From: Cyclobacteriaceae bacterium
GTDB lineage: Bacteria > Bacteroidota > Bacteroidia > Cytophagales > Cyclobacteriaceae
Direction: 5' to 3'
DNA length: 64,000 nt
Assembly (NCBI GenBank): GCA_029858965.1
Contig: JAOUDZ010000010.1
Coordinates: forward strand, 1 to 64,000
Shown here: piece by piece, positions 35,364 to 43,865 of the stretch
Layout: the number at the start of each line of letters is the position of its first letter
Position numbering within the stretch: the stretch's first letter is position 1
Translations under genes and position numbers: made by a program
The notes under the pieces: model-generated
Told to the model about the DNA's origin: nothing
Database searches by the model: none
Seen by the model: only the letters and a program-made list of their open reading frames with translations

Positions 35364-36176
35364 ATGCAAACCAGAAATCAAATCAGAATTATAACCGTTT
35401 CGCTATGCGTATCGTTGTTCACCTTCAAGGGATGTTCCAGTGATGACGCACCGCAGCCGGTCGATTGCGCCGTATCCACGCTTGCCGTAACTGGCTCCGG
35501 GTCAGGTCCTACTTCGTGTGGCGCCACCGATGGTTCGATCACTGCCACAGCAACGGGGGGGGATGAACCATATCAGTTTGCAATCGATGCCCAACCTTTC
35601 GGTGGTTCCCCGGCTTTTACCGGCTTGGCAGCCGGCACCTATCAGCTGAAGGTCAGGGATAAAAACAACTGTGAGCGAACCAAAAGTGTAACGATAAATG
35701 CAGCCGGATCAACACTTGCTGCCACTGTTAATACAACCGTAAGCGGTTGCAAAACCAGCGATGGCGTCATTACCATCAATGCAAGCGGCGGTACAGCACC
35801 ATATGCTTATCAAATAGCTGGCGGGGCAACATCCGGTACGTCAGTATACGATAACCTTGCTGCCGGAAATTATTCGGTTAAAGTCACGGACAACACGGGC
35901 TGTTCGGTAACGCAAAATGTGGAAGTCTTAAATGGAACTTTGTACAGTACTGAAGTGCAAAGCATTATTACTGCCAATTGTGCTGTATCCGGATGCCACG
36001 TATCGGGGGGTGCGGCATCTGTCAGCTTTACTAGTTTCGCAAATGTACAATCACGTGCCGCCGACATCAAATCAAAAACGCAAAGTGGTGAAATGCCCAA
36101 AGACGCAGCCAAATTACCACAAGCTCAGCTGGACCTGATTTCCTGCTGGGTAGAGGATGGCGCTTTGAACAATTGA
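35364..36176 (+). CDS. SprB-repeat lipoprotein with C-terminal cytochrome-like CX4CH domain
   Basis: 270 residues from the ATG at 35364, 7 nt after the previous stop. Lipobox FKGC (Cys24), then SSDDA, a surface-export-like signal. Two SprB-type repeats follow (about 50-115 and 125-190), each with GSITATATGG/GVITINASGG, AAGTYQLKV/AAGNYSVKV and a conserved Cys. The C-terminal 70 residues read IITANC-AVSG-CHVSGG, a CX4CH motif instead of CxxCH, with later SGEMPKDAAKL and LISCWVEDGA as in short planctomycete-type cytochromes. Haem binding is plausible, and CX4CH is known in cytochromes c3. Electron transfer or adhesion at the surface is inferred. Confidence 0.8.
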   Translation: MQTRNQIRIITVSLCVSLFTFKGCSSDDAPQPVDCAVSTLAVTGSGSGPTSCGATDGSITATATGGDEPYQFAIDAQPFGGSPAFTGLAAGTYQLKVRDKNNCERTKSVTINAAGSTLAATVNTTVSGCKTSDGVITINASGGTAPYAYQIAGGATSGTSVYDNLAAGNYSVKVTDNTGCSVTQNVEVLNGTLYSTEVQSIITANCAVSGCHVSGGAASVSFTSFANVQSRAADIKSKTQSGEMPKDAAKLPQAQLDLISCWVEDGALNN

Positions 36177-36183
36177 GCTTCAA

Positions 36184-36729
36184 TTGAAAAAAGTAAAAGC
36201 AATCATACTGTTGGTCCTGACGACTCCCGTAGTACTTTCCGTCTATGGCCAAAAGTACGCTGCCGAACAATCCTTGGTCAGTTTTTTCTCTGATGCTCCT
36301 GTTGAGGATATCAAGGCAGAAAACCATAAAGCAATTAGTCTGCTGAATGTGTCCACCGGGGAGGTTGCTATTTCAATTCCCATCAAAGATTTTGAGTTTG
36401 CCAAATCCCTGATGAAGGAACACTTCAATGAAAAGTATCTCGAGTCAGATAAATATCCAAAAGCCATATTTCAGGGGAAGTTTATTAACTTTAATTTAAA
36501 TGATTCCTCCGAACAAACAGTAAATGCCACAGGCAAGCTAACCATTCATGGTGTTACCAGAGAGATTAAAGTATCCGGAACATTTCAACCCAGCCCGAAT
36601 CAAATCGTGGCGCGGTCGAAATTTGTGATCAGATTGGAAGATTATAAAGTTAAAATTCCTCAGATCCTGTGGAACAATATTGCAGAGGAGGTTGAAGTAA
36701 CAATAGCGCTAACCTATAAACGCTTATGA
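36184..36729 (+). CDS. YceI-family secreted protein
   Basis: 181 residues from a TTG at 36184, 7 nt after the preceding stop. Signal peptide (AIILLVLTTPVVLSVYGQ). The YceI lipocalin-like fold shows EVAISIPIKDFEFAKSLMKE, HFNEKYLESDKYPKAIFQG, TVNATGKLTIHGVTREIKV and VRSKFVIRLEDYKVKIP-like segments. Family members bind isoprenoid-like lipids in the periplasm. The stop overlaps the next start by 4 bp (ATGA), so the two are translationally coupled. Confidence 0.9.
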   Translation: MKKVKAIILLVLTTPVVLSVYGQKYAAEQSLVSFFSDAPVEDIKAENHKAISLLNVSTGEVAISIPIKDFEFAKSLMKEHFNEKYLESDKYPKAIFQGKFINFNLNDSSEQTVNATGKLTIHGVTREIKVSGTFQPSPNQIVARSKFVIRLEDYKVKIPQILWNNIAEEVEVTIALTYKRL

Positions 36730-37601
36730 GAATACTTATTGTCCTTTTCTTCCTTGCGGGTACAGCTTGTTATGCACAGGATGACTTGCTTAACGAACTT
36801 GAACAAAGCAACCCAACGGAACCCGAATACGTAACATCCACATTTAAAGGTAGCCGTTTGGTTAACGGTCAGACTGTCAAAACAAAAAATAAGCGTGAAC
36901 TGGAATTTATTTTCTCGCATCGGTTTGGGGCGATAAATCAGGGCCTATACGAACTTTTTGGTCTGGATCAGGCCTATGTTCGCCTGGGCCTGGAGTATGG
37001 TATTACGGATCGACTGGGTGTCGGCCTGGGACGCAACTCCGTGGATAAGACAATGGACAGCTACCTGCGCTACAAAGCCTTAAAACAAGTAGTCGGTGGC
37101 ATGCCTGTTACCATTACTGCTTATGGAAATTTTGCGATTAAAACTTCACCAAAAAAGGAAGATGCCGGATTTGATATTACGCTGGAGGATCGCCTCTCGT
37201 ATACGGGTCAGTTGCTTATCGCCAGAAAGTTTACTTCAGCGTTGTCACTTCAACTGATGCCTACCGTTGTTCACAAAAACCTGGCTGACCAGACCATTGA
37301 AAACAACACCCAATTTGCACTGGGGGCAGGTGGCAGAGTAAAAGTGTCGAAAAGTATTTCACTGAACGTCGAATATTATCATCGTTTTGGTGTCCCGGAC
37401 AACAATCCTTATTACGATGCCCTGGGTTTTGCAGTTGACATTGAAACGGGTGGTCATGATTTTCAATTGATCATCACCAATACCAGAGGCCTGACAGAGC
37501 GTGCTTTTATTACTGAGACTGCCGGCGATTTCTTTGACGGAGACATCCATCTTGGATTTAATGTTACACGCACGTTTCAATTCGGCCGAAAGAAAAAATA
37601 A
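36726..37601 (+). CDS. DUF5777-family outer-membrane barrel protein
   Basis: 291 residues with a signal peptide (ILIVLFFLAGTACYAQ). The DUF5777 hallmark is seen in FKGSRLVNGQTVKTKNKREL, then EFIFSHRFGAINQGLYELFG. The rest is a barrel with short strands (YVRLGLEYGITDRLGVGLG) ending NVTRTFQFGRKKK. It is the last gene of the ECF unit, and the stop is followed by 130 bp before the convergent MtfA-like gene. Function unknown; DUF5777 genes commonly sit beside cytochrome and YceI genes. Confidence 0.88.
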   Translation: MRILIVLFFLAGTACYAQDDLLNELEQSNPTEPEYVTSTFKGSRLVNGQTVKTKNKRELEFIFSHRFGAINQGLYELFGLDQAYVRLGLEYGITDRLGVGLGRNSVDKTMDSYLRYKALKQVVGGMPVTITAYGNFAIKTSPKKEDAGFDITLEDRLSYTGQLLIARKFTSALSLQLMPTVVHKNLADQTIENNTQFALGAGGRVKVSKSISLNVEYYHRFGVPDNNPYYDALGFAVDIETGGHDFQLIITNTRGLTERAFITETAGDFFDGDIHLGFNVTRTFQFGRKKK

Positions 37602-37649
37602 AATATGGTCTAACCCTTCTGGCTACCACACACAAACGGCTCAGCTCCT

Positions 37650-37686
37650 TAATCCTGTAATGACCGGCGTATGTCTTGCAGGATTA
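37650..37686. terminator. Inverted repeat between convergent genes
   Basis: TAATCCTG and CAGGATTA (8 bp, 21-nt loop) lie in the 130-bp space between the DUF5777 gene and the MtfA-like gene. The position suits a terminator, but the loop is long and no T-tract follows. Confidence 0.3.
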
Positions 37687-37731
37687 CCTGTTACTCATTT
37701 ACTGTCGCCGATAATTTTTCGTTTACTTAGA

Positions 37732-38541
37732 TTATGTTCTAGTCACTACATTAACTTTGTGCGTATCAAAAATAGTGGAAAGAAATTCATACAGTTCCGG
37801 ATGTCTTTTTTGAAATTTATACGGATTGGAAAAGAAATATTCGCTTACTACTGCCAAAAACTCAGCATTACTCGTGAGCGCGTAAGGATTGATGTCAGAC
37901 TTCCCGTTAGCGATTCTTTTTATCTCATTCTTTATTTCATGCAGCCAGGGCCCAACATAACGATGGTTCAATAGCAATTCTGGGACACCATCAATTGCAC
38001 CATCTTCCTTGTCAAGTAAATGCACGAATTCATGGATGCCTACATTTTCATTGTGTGGCAATCCATCGAATGCTTTGACAAGATCGGGTTTAGACAAGAT
38101 GACGTTGCCATTCATAAATCGATTACCCACCATTCCAGCGATAAATTCTTGATGTCCTTCAAATCGTTGGGTTTGAAACTGCTCATCAAAGCTGTTGGGA
38201 TAAATCAACACGGTATTGACGTTGGCATAGTTGTATCCTGGAAAAGCAAAGGTGGGAATAACGGCACTGCACGCCACCATTAGCCGTATCGTGTCATCAA
38301 TGTCAGTGTCGATTGCGTCAATATTTTTGGTGGCCAGGAACAGTTGTACGCGTTTTTCGAAGAGTGCTTTATCCTGATCGTTTAACCCCCCGTAAAATAC
38401 TACGCGTTGTTTAAGGATTGTTCGCCACTGCTCCGGAAAGTTTCGATTCAACTTTTCTTCCAGCGCCTTTCGCTTCTTTCTGGCGTAAACCAACACGGCA
38501 CTCAGTACTGTGACTGCAAAAAAGGTTATAATTAGGTCCAT
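37732..38541 (-). CDS. mtfA: MtfA-like zinc-dependent peptidase (M90)
   Basis: 269 residues. An N-terminal hydrophobic segment (LIITFFAVTVLSAVLVYA) precedes the cytosolic-type MtfA domain. The zinc motif HExxH is H170-E-F-V-H174, in GIHEFVHLLDKEDG. Downstream INPYALTSNAEFLAVVSEYF supplies the third-ligand glutamate region typical of M90. In E. coli MtfA regulates the glucose phosphotransferase system via Mlc; this organism probably has neither partner, so the target differs here. The symbol rests on family similarity only. Confidence 0.88.
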   Translation of the reverse strand: MDLIITFFAVTVLSAVLVYARKKRKALEEKLNRNFPEQWRTILKQRVVFYGGLNDQDKALFEKRVQLFLATKNIDAIDTDIDDTIRLMVACSAVIPTFAFPGYNYANVNTVLIYPNSFDEQFQTQRFEGHQEFIAGMVGNRFMNGNVILSKPDLVKAFDGLPHNENVGIHEFVHLLDKEDGAIDGVPELLLNHRYVGPWLHEIKNEIKRIANGKSDINPYALTSNAEFLAVVSEYFFSNPYKFQKRHPELYEFLSTIFDTHKVNVVTRT

Positions 38542-38756
38542 TCTACAATATTTGGATTAACGTGACCACAATGAATGCTGACTAGCAGATGTTGAAGATA
38601 CCCAGGAAAAGTACAGTTCAAACAATAAGGAAAGCAGGAAAGCTCGATAGGGACTTCTTCTCCAAAAGATGAAACGATGTAAACTCCACCCAGGGTGAGC
38701 AACGGCATCCATACATTGTATAAAACGAGAAACGTTGTATTTTCAAATCCTTTCAT
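38532..38756 (-). CDS. Possible small membrane protein
   Basis: 74 codons overlapping the start of the MtfA-like gene by 10 bp. One hydrophobic stretch (FLVLYNVWMPLLTLGGVYIV) and four cysteines (LSCFPYCLNC, HCGH) are visible. I recognise no family, and the coding evidence is only the hydrophobic helix and the ATG start. It may be spurious. Confidence 0.3.
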   Translation of the reverse strand: MKGFENTTFLVLYNVWMPLLTLGGVYIVSSFGEEVPIELSCFPYCLNCTFPGYLQHLLVSIHCGHVNPNIVEWT

Positions 38757-38851
38757 GAAGCAATGAAAACGTCATGTTGCTGTAAATCCCTGTTTAGGGT
38801 TCCACTTATACTCAGGATTTATGGTGTCGGGAATCTCAACGAAATAAAGTA

Positions 38852-39040
38852 CTACAGTTTGAGGAACTCAAGCATTTTATAAACCAGGATACCCGGCCAA
38901 AACATTGCTTTGATAAACCCCATAAAACCCATCCAAAAGCTTGTAGCATGTTGGATAAAATAAATAAGGGCACCAATAAACCCTATACCATACACGGCGG
39001 ACGATTGCCCAACCATCCTGGTTTTAATTCTTTCCTTCAT
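38852..39040 (-). CDS. Conserved small membrane protein (62 residues)
   Basis: Two predicted membrane segments (VYGIGFIGALIYFIQHA and MGFIKAMFWPGILVYKMLEF) joined by TSFWMGF. This pattern, with F-I-x-H-A-x-x-F-W and W-P-x-x-L-V-Y, recurs in short uncharacterised proteins of many bacteria that I recall without a name. It starts with an ATG and has a charged N-terminus (KERIKTRMVG), so it probably sits in the inner membrane with both ends inside. Confidence 0.7.
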   Translation of the reverse strand: MKERIKTRMVGQSSAVYGIGFIGALIYFIQHATSFWMGFMGFIKAMFWPGILVYKMLEFLKL

Positions 39041-39168
39041 CGCAAGAAACGTTAACCTAAGTTAAATACTGTTGGCTGAAAGTATTTAATTGTACAGGAC
39101 TTCCGTATGATTCCCGTCAGCGAATGGCGTGATTCTTATCAGGCCCTTGTGCTCAATGAACCCTTTTA

Positions 39169-39206
39169 CCCTCAGTGTCAGCCGAGCCACTCGGAGACAC
39201 TGAGGG
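39169..39206. repeat. 38-nt palindrome, copy A of a two-copy REP-like element
   Basis: An 11-bp outer stem (CCCTCAGTGTC / GACACTGAGGG) and a 5-bp inner stem (CCGAG / CTCGG, 3-nt loop) are separated by small bulges. It lies 56 nt after the end of the CxxCxC barrel gene. A related 38-nt copy is at 40727-40764. Confidence 0.75.
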
Positions 39207-39262
39207 GAGGAATGCCGCTGTAATCATAGTTTCTTACATGGCTTATGAGATGTATGTTTGTT

Positions 39263-40180
39263 TTAAAAGGAATAGGTCAGGCCCAATAGCACCATTGACT
39301 TCATTTTAGTTTGACCATCGTAATAATTTTGCGTCATGGGAATAAACACTACCGCATTGAACCCCATTTTTTTGAGGAGAAGGTTTACGCCTAAACTTGA
39401 ATTGAAGATATACCCGTTACTATTCTCGATGGTACTACCTTCAAAGTGGTTAATATCGTTATGCTGGAAATTAATCCCGACATTAGGCTTTATTTTCATT
39501 TCCGATTTTGAAAAGGTGTAATAGTAGGACGAATTCAGGTAGGTTCGATTTCCAAATCGGTAGTTATCCTGATTTGCAGTGTTAATCCTATAGGCAATAT
39601 TGGTTACAACCCCACTGTTGTTCCACATCAGATTGTGTGTTGCATTGAGCATATAATCCACACTTCCTGTTCCGGCTTGCGAGTTGAAGTCACCGATATT
39701 AAAATCAGGATTAGTGACATCTACCTGATTGATTCCGGTGGGCAACTTTATTCCACCCCCAAGATAAAGTTCATGACGCACAGTTACCTTTTCGTTCTTG
39801 CTCAGGGCTGTTGAAGCCACTACCTGGTAGTTTACCAATAACATCAAATCCCCAAAGCCCTTTGTATTAGTAATGCCTTCATCACTTTCTTTTCGGGATA
39901 TGATGTACGGCATGAAGGCCATTACCTGGATTTTTTTGAAATTGTATCCGCCCCACAGTTCCATGGACTGATAAAAGTCGTGACTGAATTCTTCAGGATC
40001 GGATTTCATGCGGGAATCAAACTGAGAGAAACTGTACCGAAATCCTGCAAAACCATTGCTGAAGCTAGGCAAGAGGCCGATTTGGAAATTACTATTGGCA
40101 CAGCCACAAATTTCGCATCCGTAGCTGACGGATGAAACGGAAAGAAAAACTATGATAATAAATGAATAGTGCTTCTTCAT
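39263..40180 (-). CDS. Secreted CxxCxC barrel protein, probable metal-linked transporter
   Basis: 305 residues with a signal peptide ending at about SVSYG. The mature N-terminus is CEICGCANSNFQIGLLPSF, a tight CxxCxC cluster that could bind copper or another soft metal. The rest is a barrel (FRYSFSQFDSRMKSDPEEF, VRHELYLGGGIKLPTGIN, SVDYMLNATHNLMWNNSG) ending with SMVLLGLTYSF, an aromatic terminus typical of outer-membrane barrels. Similar proteins sit near copper-related genes in this phylum, as I recall it. It is 92 nt downstream of the 127-residue gene and probably cotranscribed. Confidence 0.78.
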   Translation of the reverse strand: MKKHYSFIIIVFLSVSSVSYGCEICGCANSNFQIGLLPSFSNGFAGFRYSFSQFDSRMKSDPEEFSHDFYQSMELWGGYNFKKIQVMAFMPYIISRKESDEGITNTKGFGDLMLLVNYQVVASTALSKNEKVTVRHELYLGGGIKLPTGINQVDVTNPDFNIGDFNSQAGTGSVDYMLNATHNLMWNNSGVVTNIAYRINTANQDNYRFGNRTYLNSSYYYTFSKSEMKIKPNVGINFQHNDINHFEGSTIENSNGYIFNSSLGVNLLLKKMGFNAVVFIPMTQNYYDGQTKMKSMVLLGLTYSF

Positions 40181-40272
40181 TTTAGTTATTTTAAGTGTTG
40201 GTGATAGGAAAAAGACCTATTTCCGGTTAGCGCGATGGCGTTGAAGCATCCGGAAAAATTGAAGAGAATACT

Positions 40273-40656
40273 TTATCCTAAAGTGGCGGGTGGGTGAAAA
40301 ATGGAGGCGCCCAGGGAATATCTGTAAAGATCCGAAGCTTCCATCACGCGCTCAGGGTTTAACTGAATTTCCGGAGGGCATGGAAGTTGGAATGCTGAAA
40401 TGAAAAAGAGATTTATTTCCCTGGTTTGCAAAACAGATTGTGGAACAGACTCGGGTTCATCCTCCGTCTCAATCGTAAGTCCATCGCTGAAATCAAACTC
40501 GCTGTTACACATCGCAATTGGAATTTCTGCGATAATGCCAATCGAAAATGCGATTTCATGTCGCTTTTGATATAACTGATCAAGGATGCCCATCCGGTAT
40601 CCGCTGTGGAGTGCCATCGTCACTATTGTTGTACAAACAACCAGCTTCCTGATCAT
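40273..40656 (-). CDS. Conserved hypothetical protein paired with the CxxCxC barrel
   Basis: 127 residues. The pattern H-S-G-Y-R-M-G-I-L-D-Q-L-Y-x-x-R-H-x-I-A-F and then IAEIPIAMCNSEFDF recurs in short uncharacterised Bacteroidota proteins found near metal-uptake genes. It may carry a leader (KLVVCTTIVTMALHSGYR), but export is uncertain. Function unknown. Confidence 0.62.
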   Translation of the reverse strand: MIRKLVVCTTIVTMALHSGYRMGILDQLYQKRHEIAFSIGIIAEIPIAMCNSEFDFSDGLTIETEDEPESVPQSVLQTREINLFFISAFQLPCPPEIQLNPERVMEASDLYRYSLGASIFHPPATLG

Positions 40657-40726
40657 GAGCGCAAGTTATAGCGTAAAAACTTGTGAACCAATTTTCGTCA
40701 GAAATAACCACACTTAAAAACTAGAT

Positions 40727-40764
40727 CCCTCATCGTCACCCGGGCCATTCGGGGACGCTGCGGG
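40727..40764. repeat. 38-nt palindrome, copy B of a two-copy REP-like element
   Basis: 30 of 38 positions match copy A at 39169-39206 in the same orientation. The stem is kept, with two G-T pairs in the inner stem and two mismatches in the outer one. At one outer pair T-A in copy A is C-G in copy B. It lies 17 nt after the stop of the histidine kinase gene on the minus strand. Confidence 0.65.
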
Positions 40765-40781
40765 GGGCAATCCAGACACGC

Positions 40782-42146
40782 TTATTCCTTTCTGAACACG
40801 ACCTTAAATGTGGTTCCTTTATCAACAGTACTGTCCGCTGAGATTTCTCCACCCATCGCCTCTACCTGAGTTTTCGTGATGTAAAGACCAACGCCTTTAG
40901 CATCAGGGTGATTGTGAAAGGTGGTGTTCAAACCAAAAAGCTTGCCTCCATGTTTGTGTAGGTCAATACCAACTCCATTATCCCGCACGGTCAATATTAC
41001 TTTGTCGCCGATATTCATAGTCTGAAAATGTATTTGTGGGGTACGGTGAGGTGACCTGTACTTGAGCGCATTAGAGAAGAGATTAAGCATAATGCTCTCC
41101 AGGTAGGATTTGGGGTATTCAATCGACTCTGCTTTTGAAAAATCACTGGTGACAATGGCACCGGTTTCCATCAGATGACCAGATAAAGATTCCAGGGTCT
41201 TGTCAAATATTTCTTTAAAGGTTACTAGCTCGGATTCTTTGCTTAAATCCTCCTGAATTTTAAGGGCCTCTGTTAGGTCGTTTAGTGTTGATGTGAGATG
41301 GTTTATAACCGTTTCAAACTTCCCAAGGAGCATTTCTCTGTCCTCACTCCGCGTGCTCTCTTTATAGAAATGCAGCAGCGAGTTGAGATTGCTAACCGGT
41401 GATCTCAAATTATGAGATGTGATCTGCGAAAAGTTCAATAGTCTACTATTTTGTCTTTGCAGTTGATTGGCGAGAACCTCCAGTTCGGATTTTGCCTTTT
41501 CAATTTGTTTCATATCAAGACCTATTCTTATCCTATCTTTTCTGATGACATGAAGCGCACTCAATACCAATAAAATCGAGGCAAATGTTCCTGTCACCAC
41601 CATCTTAATCGTTTTGTCAGCATTTTGGTCAGACACGGTAACGCTTTCGTCGAGTAACGCTTGTTCCCTACTTTTGATCTTATAAATCAACTGCGGAATA
41701 AGGTCTGTAATGAGTACCTGATTTCTATTTTCTGAAAAAAACTTTTGGGCTTCGTAAAAGCCTTTTTCCTTTCTTTTTCTAATTACAACCTCAACAAAGT
41801 CTTCTGCACGAATAGCCATATATGCTGATAATTGGTTAAGATCAGCAAGCGCCAGGCTGTCTTTCATCATGGATTGAAGAATACGTAATCCCTCACTTGT
41901 TTTACGATTGATATTCTTACGGTTCATTAAATCAGTCGTGTCACCTGTTATGACATAGGTCCTGGCAGAAAGGTATAAATCCTTAGCGTTAGAAATCAAT
42001 TGCTCCAGCTCGTAAAATATCCTGTTTGTGTTATTTATTTTCTGCTCGGTTTCAATCATATTTCTTACGTTCCAAACAGATAGGATTCCAATGGCGACAA
42101 TCACAATAAAAAAAGTGCCAAAGAAGAGTAGAGCGGAACGCAGCAT
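40782..42146 (-). CDS. Sensor histidine kinase with extracytoplasmic sensing region
   Basis: 454 residues from the ATG at 42146; a TTG 12 nt earlier is an alternative. Two membrane helices (about 5-25 and 182-200) bracket a helical CHASE3-like periplasmic domain. A coiled coil leads to the HisKA region with H245 in SHNLRSPVSNL. The ATP-binding domain shows NLFSNALKYRSP (N box), VRDNGVGIDLHKHG (G1) and GVGLYITKTQVEAMGG (G2), ending in a GTTFKVVF segment. No response regulator gene is adjacent. Signal unknown. Confidence 0.92.
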   Translation of the reverse strand: MLRSALLFFGTFFIVIVAIGILSVWNVRNMIETEQKINNTNRIFYELEQLISNAKDLYLSARTYVITGDTTDLMNRKNINRKTSEGLRILQSMMKDSLALADLNQLSAYMAIRAEDFVEVVIRKRKEKGFYEAQKFFSENRNQVLITDLIPQLIYKIKSREQALLDESVTVSDQNADKTIKMVVTGTFASILLVLSALHVIRKDRIRIGLDMKQIEKAKSELEVLANQLQRQNSRLLNFSQITSHNLRSPVSNLNSLLHFYKESTRSEDREMLLGKFETVINHLTSTLNDLTEALKIQEDLSKESELVTFKEIFDKTLESLSGHLMETGAIVTSDFSKAESIEYPKSYLESIMLNLFSNALKYRSPHRTPQIHFQTMNIGDKVILTVRDNGVGIDLHKHGGKLFGLNTTFHNHPDAKGVGLYITKTQVEAMGGEISADSTVDKGTTFKVVFRKE

Positions 42147-42410
42147 TCCCGGAAGCAATTTAATTTTCTGACATAGCGTTGCAATATACCAAGAAGCGTA
42201 TCAGTTTTAACCAATACTTTAGGTCGTGTCAGAGAACAAAGTCCTCCCGGCAATCCCGAAAAGCACAACGTTTTCCCCCCTAGCTTGGTGTCTTGAAAAG
42301 ATGCTAAATCAAAACCGTTTTGCAGGAAGGATCTAAGGTACTTCTAAGACTTCATCGTCCGCTGACGAGTGACGCTGAAGGGTAGGAAGTTTGTAATGAA
42401 CCGTTACGAC

Positions 42411-43844
42411 TTACCCGTTGATTTCGTAGCCCGGGTTCTGAACCATATTTTGGTTTACGTCCAATTCTACCTGCGGAATGGGGTAAACGCGCTGGTTGTC
42501 ATTCGGGGGTATCACATCTGGACCGGAGACTGCTGTTCCCGGAGCGTCAACAAATTGATTGCGGGTTGCTGACAAGCCACGACGGAAGAGATCGAAAGCG
42601 CGGTGTCCCTCAAAGGCGAGCTCCCTGCTCCGCTCATCCATGATTACAGACAAATCAGCACTGATGAGGTCGCTTGCTCCACGTGCTGCGCGCAGTGTAT
42701 TCAGATAAGGCACAGGGTCGCCGCTGGTTTCCAAGGCTGCTTCCGCGGCAATCAGGTACATTTCAGATGCCCTGAGGATTTTCGGACTAGTAAGACCCGG
42801 AACACCATCAGCCCCATCAAACTTATGCTGGTACCATTGCCCATCGATATAAAGCCTAATCCAATCCAGGCGAACATCGCCATCATCTGCCACACCATCC
42901 AGGTCTGCATCCATCAACTTTCGCCAATCTGTGGAAGGACGGATATCGCCATAGCCAGGTGATGGAACGTAAATACTGCCGAGGTTGTCAGGTCCTCTGG
43001 ATTCTGATGCTAAAAACTTTAGCGTAAATATCTCCTCAGAAAATCCATCCGATGTCCAGGCATCGGTCACATCGGCTGCATCCATAAGGGGATAAGATCC
43101 TGAATTGATAACTTCATCTGCTTTCAACTTTGCTGTCGCATAATCGCCTTTGTAAAGTGCTACTCTGGCCTGCATGGCCGCTACGGCATCTTTGGTGATC
43201 CTGTAGGGTCCCTGCGAATTATCCAACAAACCCGCCGCTTTTGCGAGGTCTGCGTCTATCTGCGCATAAACTTCAGCAACGGTGGCTCTTGCCGGTTCGG
43301 CGCCAGGATCAAGTGGCGCGATAACGACAGCAACACCGAGACTGCTCGGATTAACCGTATAAGGCTGTGCAAAGGCACGAACAAGGTCGAAATGGGCAAG
43401 GGCCCGGATGGCGTAAGCTTCGCCTTCAACCAATGAAGCCTCTGCCTGATCCGAAGAATTAATATCAACCACCTGGATTTGCTCAATTATATTGTTCACC
43501 ATCAATATGGTGGCATACGCATCAGTCCACAAAGCTGTTTGCGTATTGCTTGAGTTCAGCTGATAGTTCCAGTTCTGCAAGAACCTGTTTGAGTTATCAA
43601 TTGAGATGTATACGTTGTCGGCCCCAACCTCAGGTATCACAAGAAAATCCCTTCCGTACCAACTCAGCCGCTGAAGTCCATCGTAAGCTCCGTGCAAGGC
43701 CGTCACGAGTCCGTCAAACGTACCCAGTGCCTCCGTTGTAGACAAGGCTTGTGGGTCATTCTGTTCAAGTTGATCCGTGCAGGATGTTATCGTGAACAAC
43801 ACTGCTATCGTCGTTGCAGATAATTTATATAAGATCTTTTTCAT
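42411..43844 (-). CDS. SusD/RagB-family outer-membrane lipoprotein (second pair)
   Basis: 477 residues with lipobox ITSC (Cys22). It contains FDGLVTALHGAYDGLQRLSW and the central AIRALAHFDLVRAFAQPYTV, hallmarks of the RagB/SusD family. The C-terminal part contains SPKILRASEMYLIAAEAAL and MDERSRELAFEGHRAFDLFR. It starts 21 nt after the SusC stop. Ligand unknown; the gene set around it has no hydrolase. Confidence 0.94.
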   Translation of the reverse strand: MKKILYKLSATTIAVLFTITSCTDQLEQNDPQALSTTEALGTFDGLVTALHGAYDGLQRLSWYGRDFLVIPEVGADNVYISIDNSNRFLQNWNYQLNSSNTQTALWTDAYATILMVNNIIEQIQVVDINSSDQAEASLVEGEAYAIRALAHFDLVRAFAQPYTVNPSSLGVAVVIAPLDPGAEPARATVAEVYAQIDADLAKAAGLLDNSQGPYRITKDAVAAMQARVALYKGDYATAKLKADEVINSGSYPLMDAADVTDAWTSDGFSEEIFTLKFLASESRGPDNLGSIYVPSPGYGDIRPSTDWRKLMDADLDGVADDGDVRLDWIRLYIDGQWYQHKFDGADGVPGLTSPKILRASEMYLIAAEAALETSGDPVPYLNTLRAARGASDLISADLSVIMDERSRELAFEGHRAFDLFRRGLSATRNQFVDAPGTAVSGPDVIPPNDNQRVYPIPQVELDVNQNMVQNPGYEING

Positions 43845-43865
43845 GAGTTTGCTTTTTTAATATAT

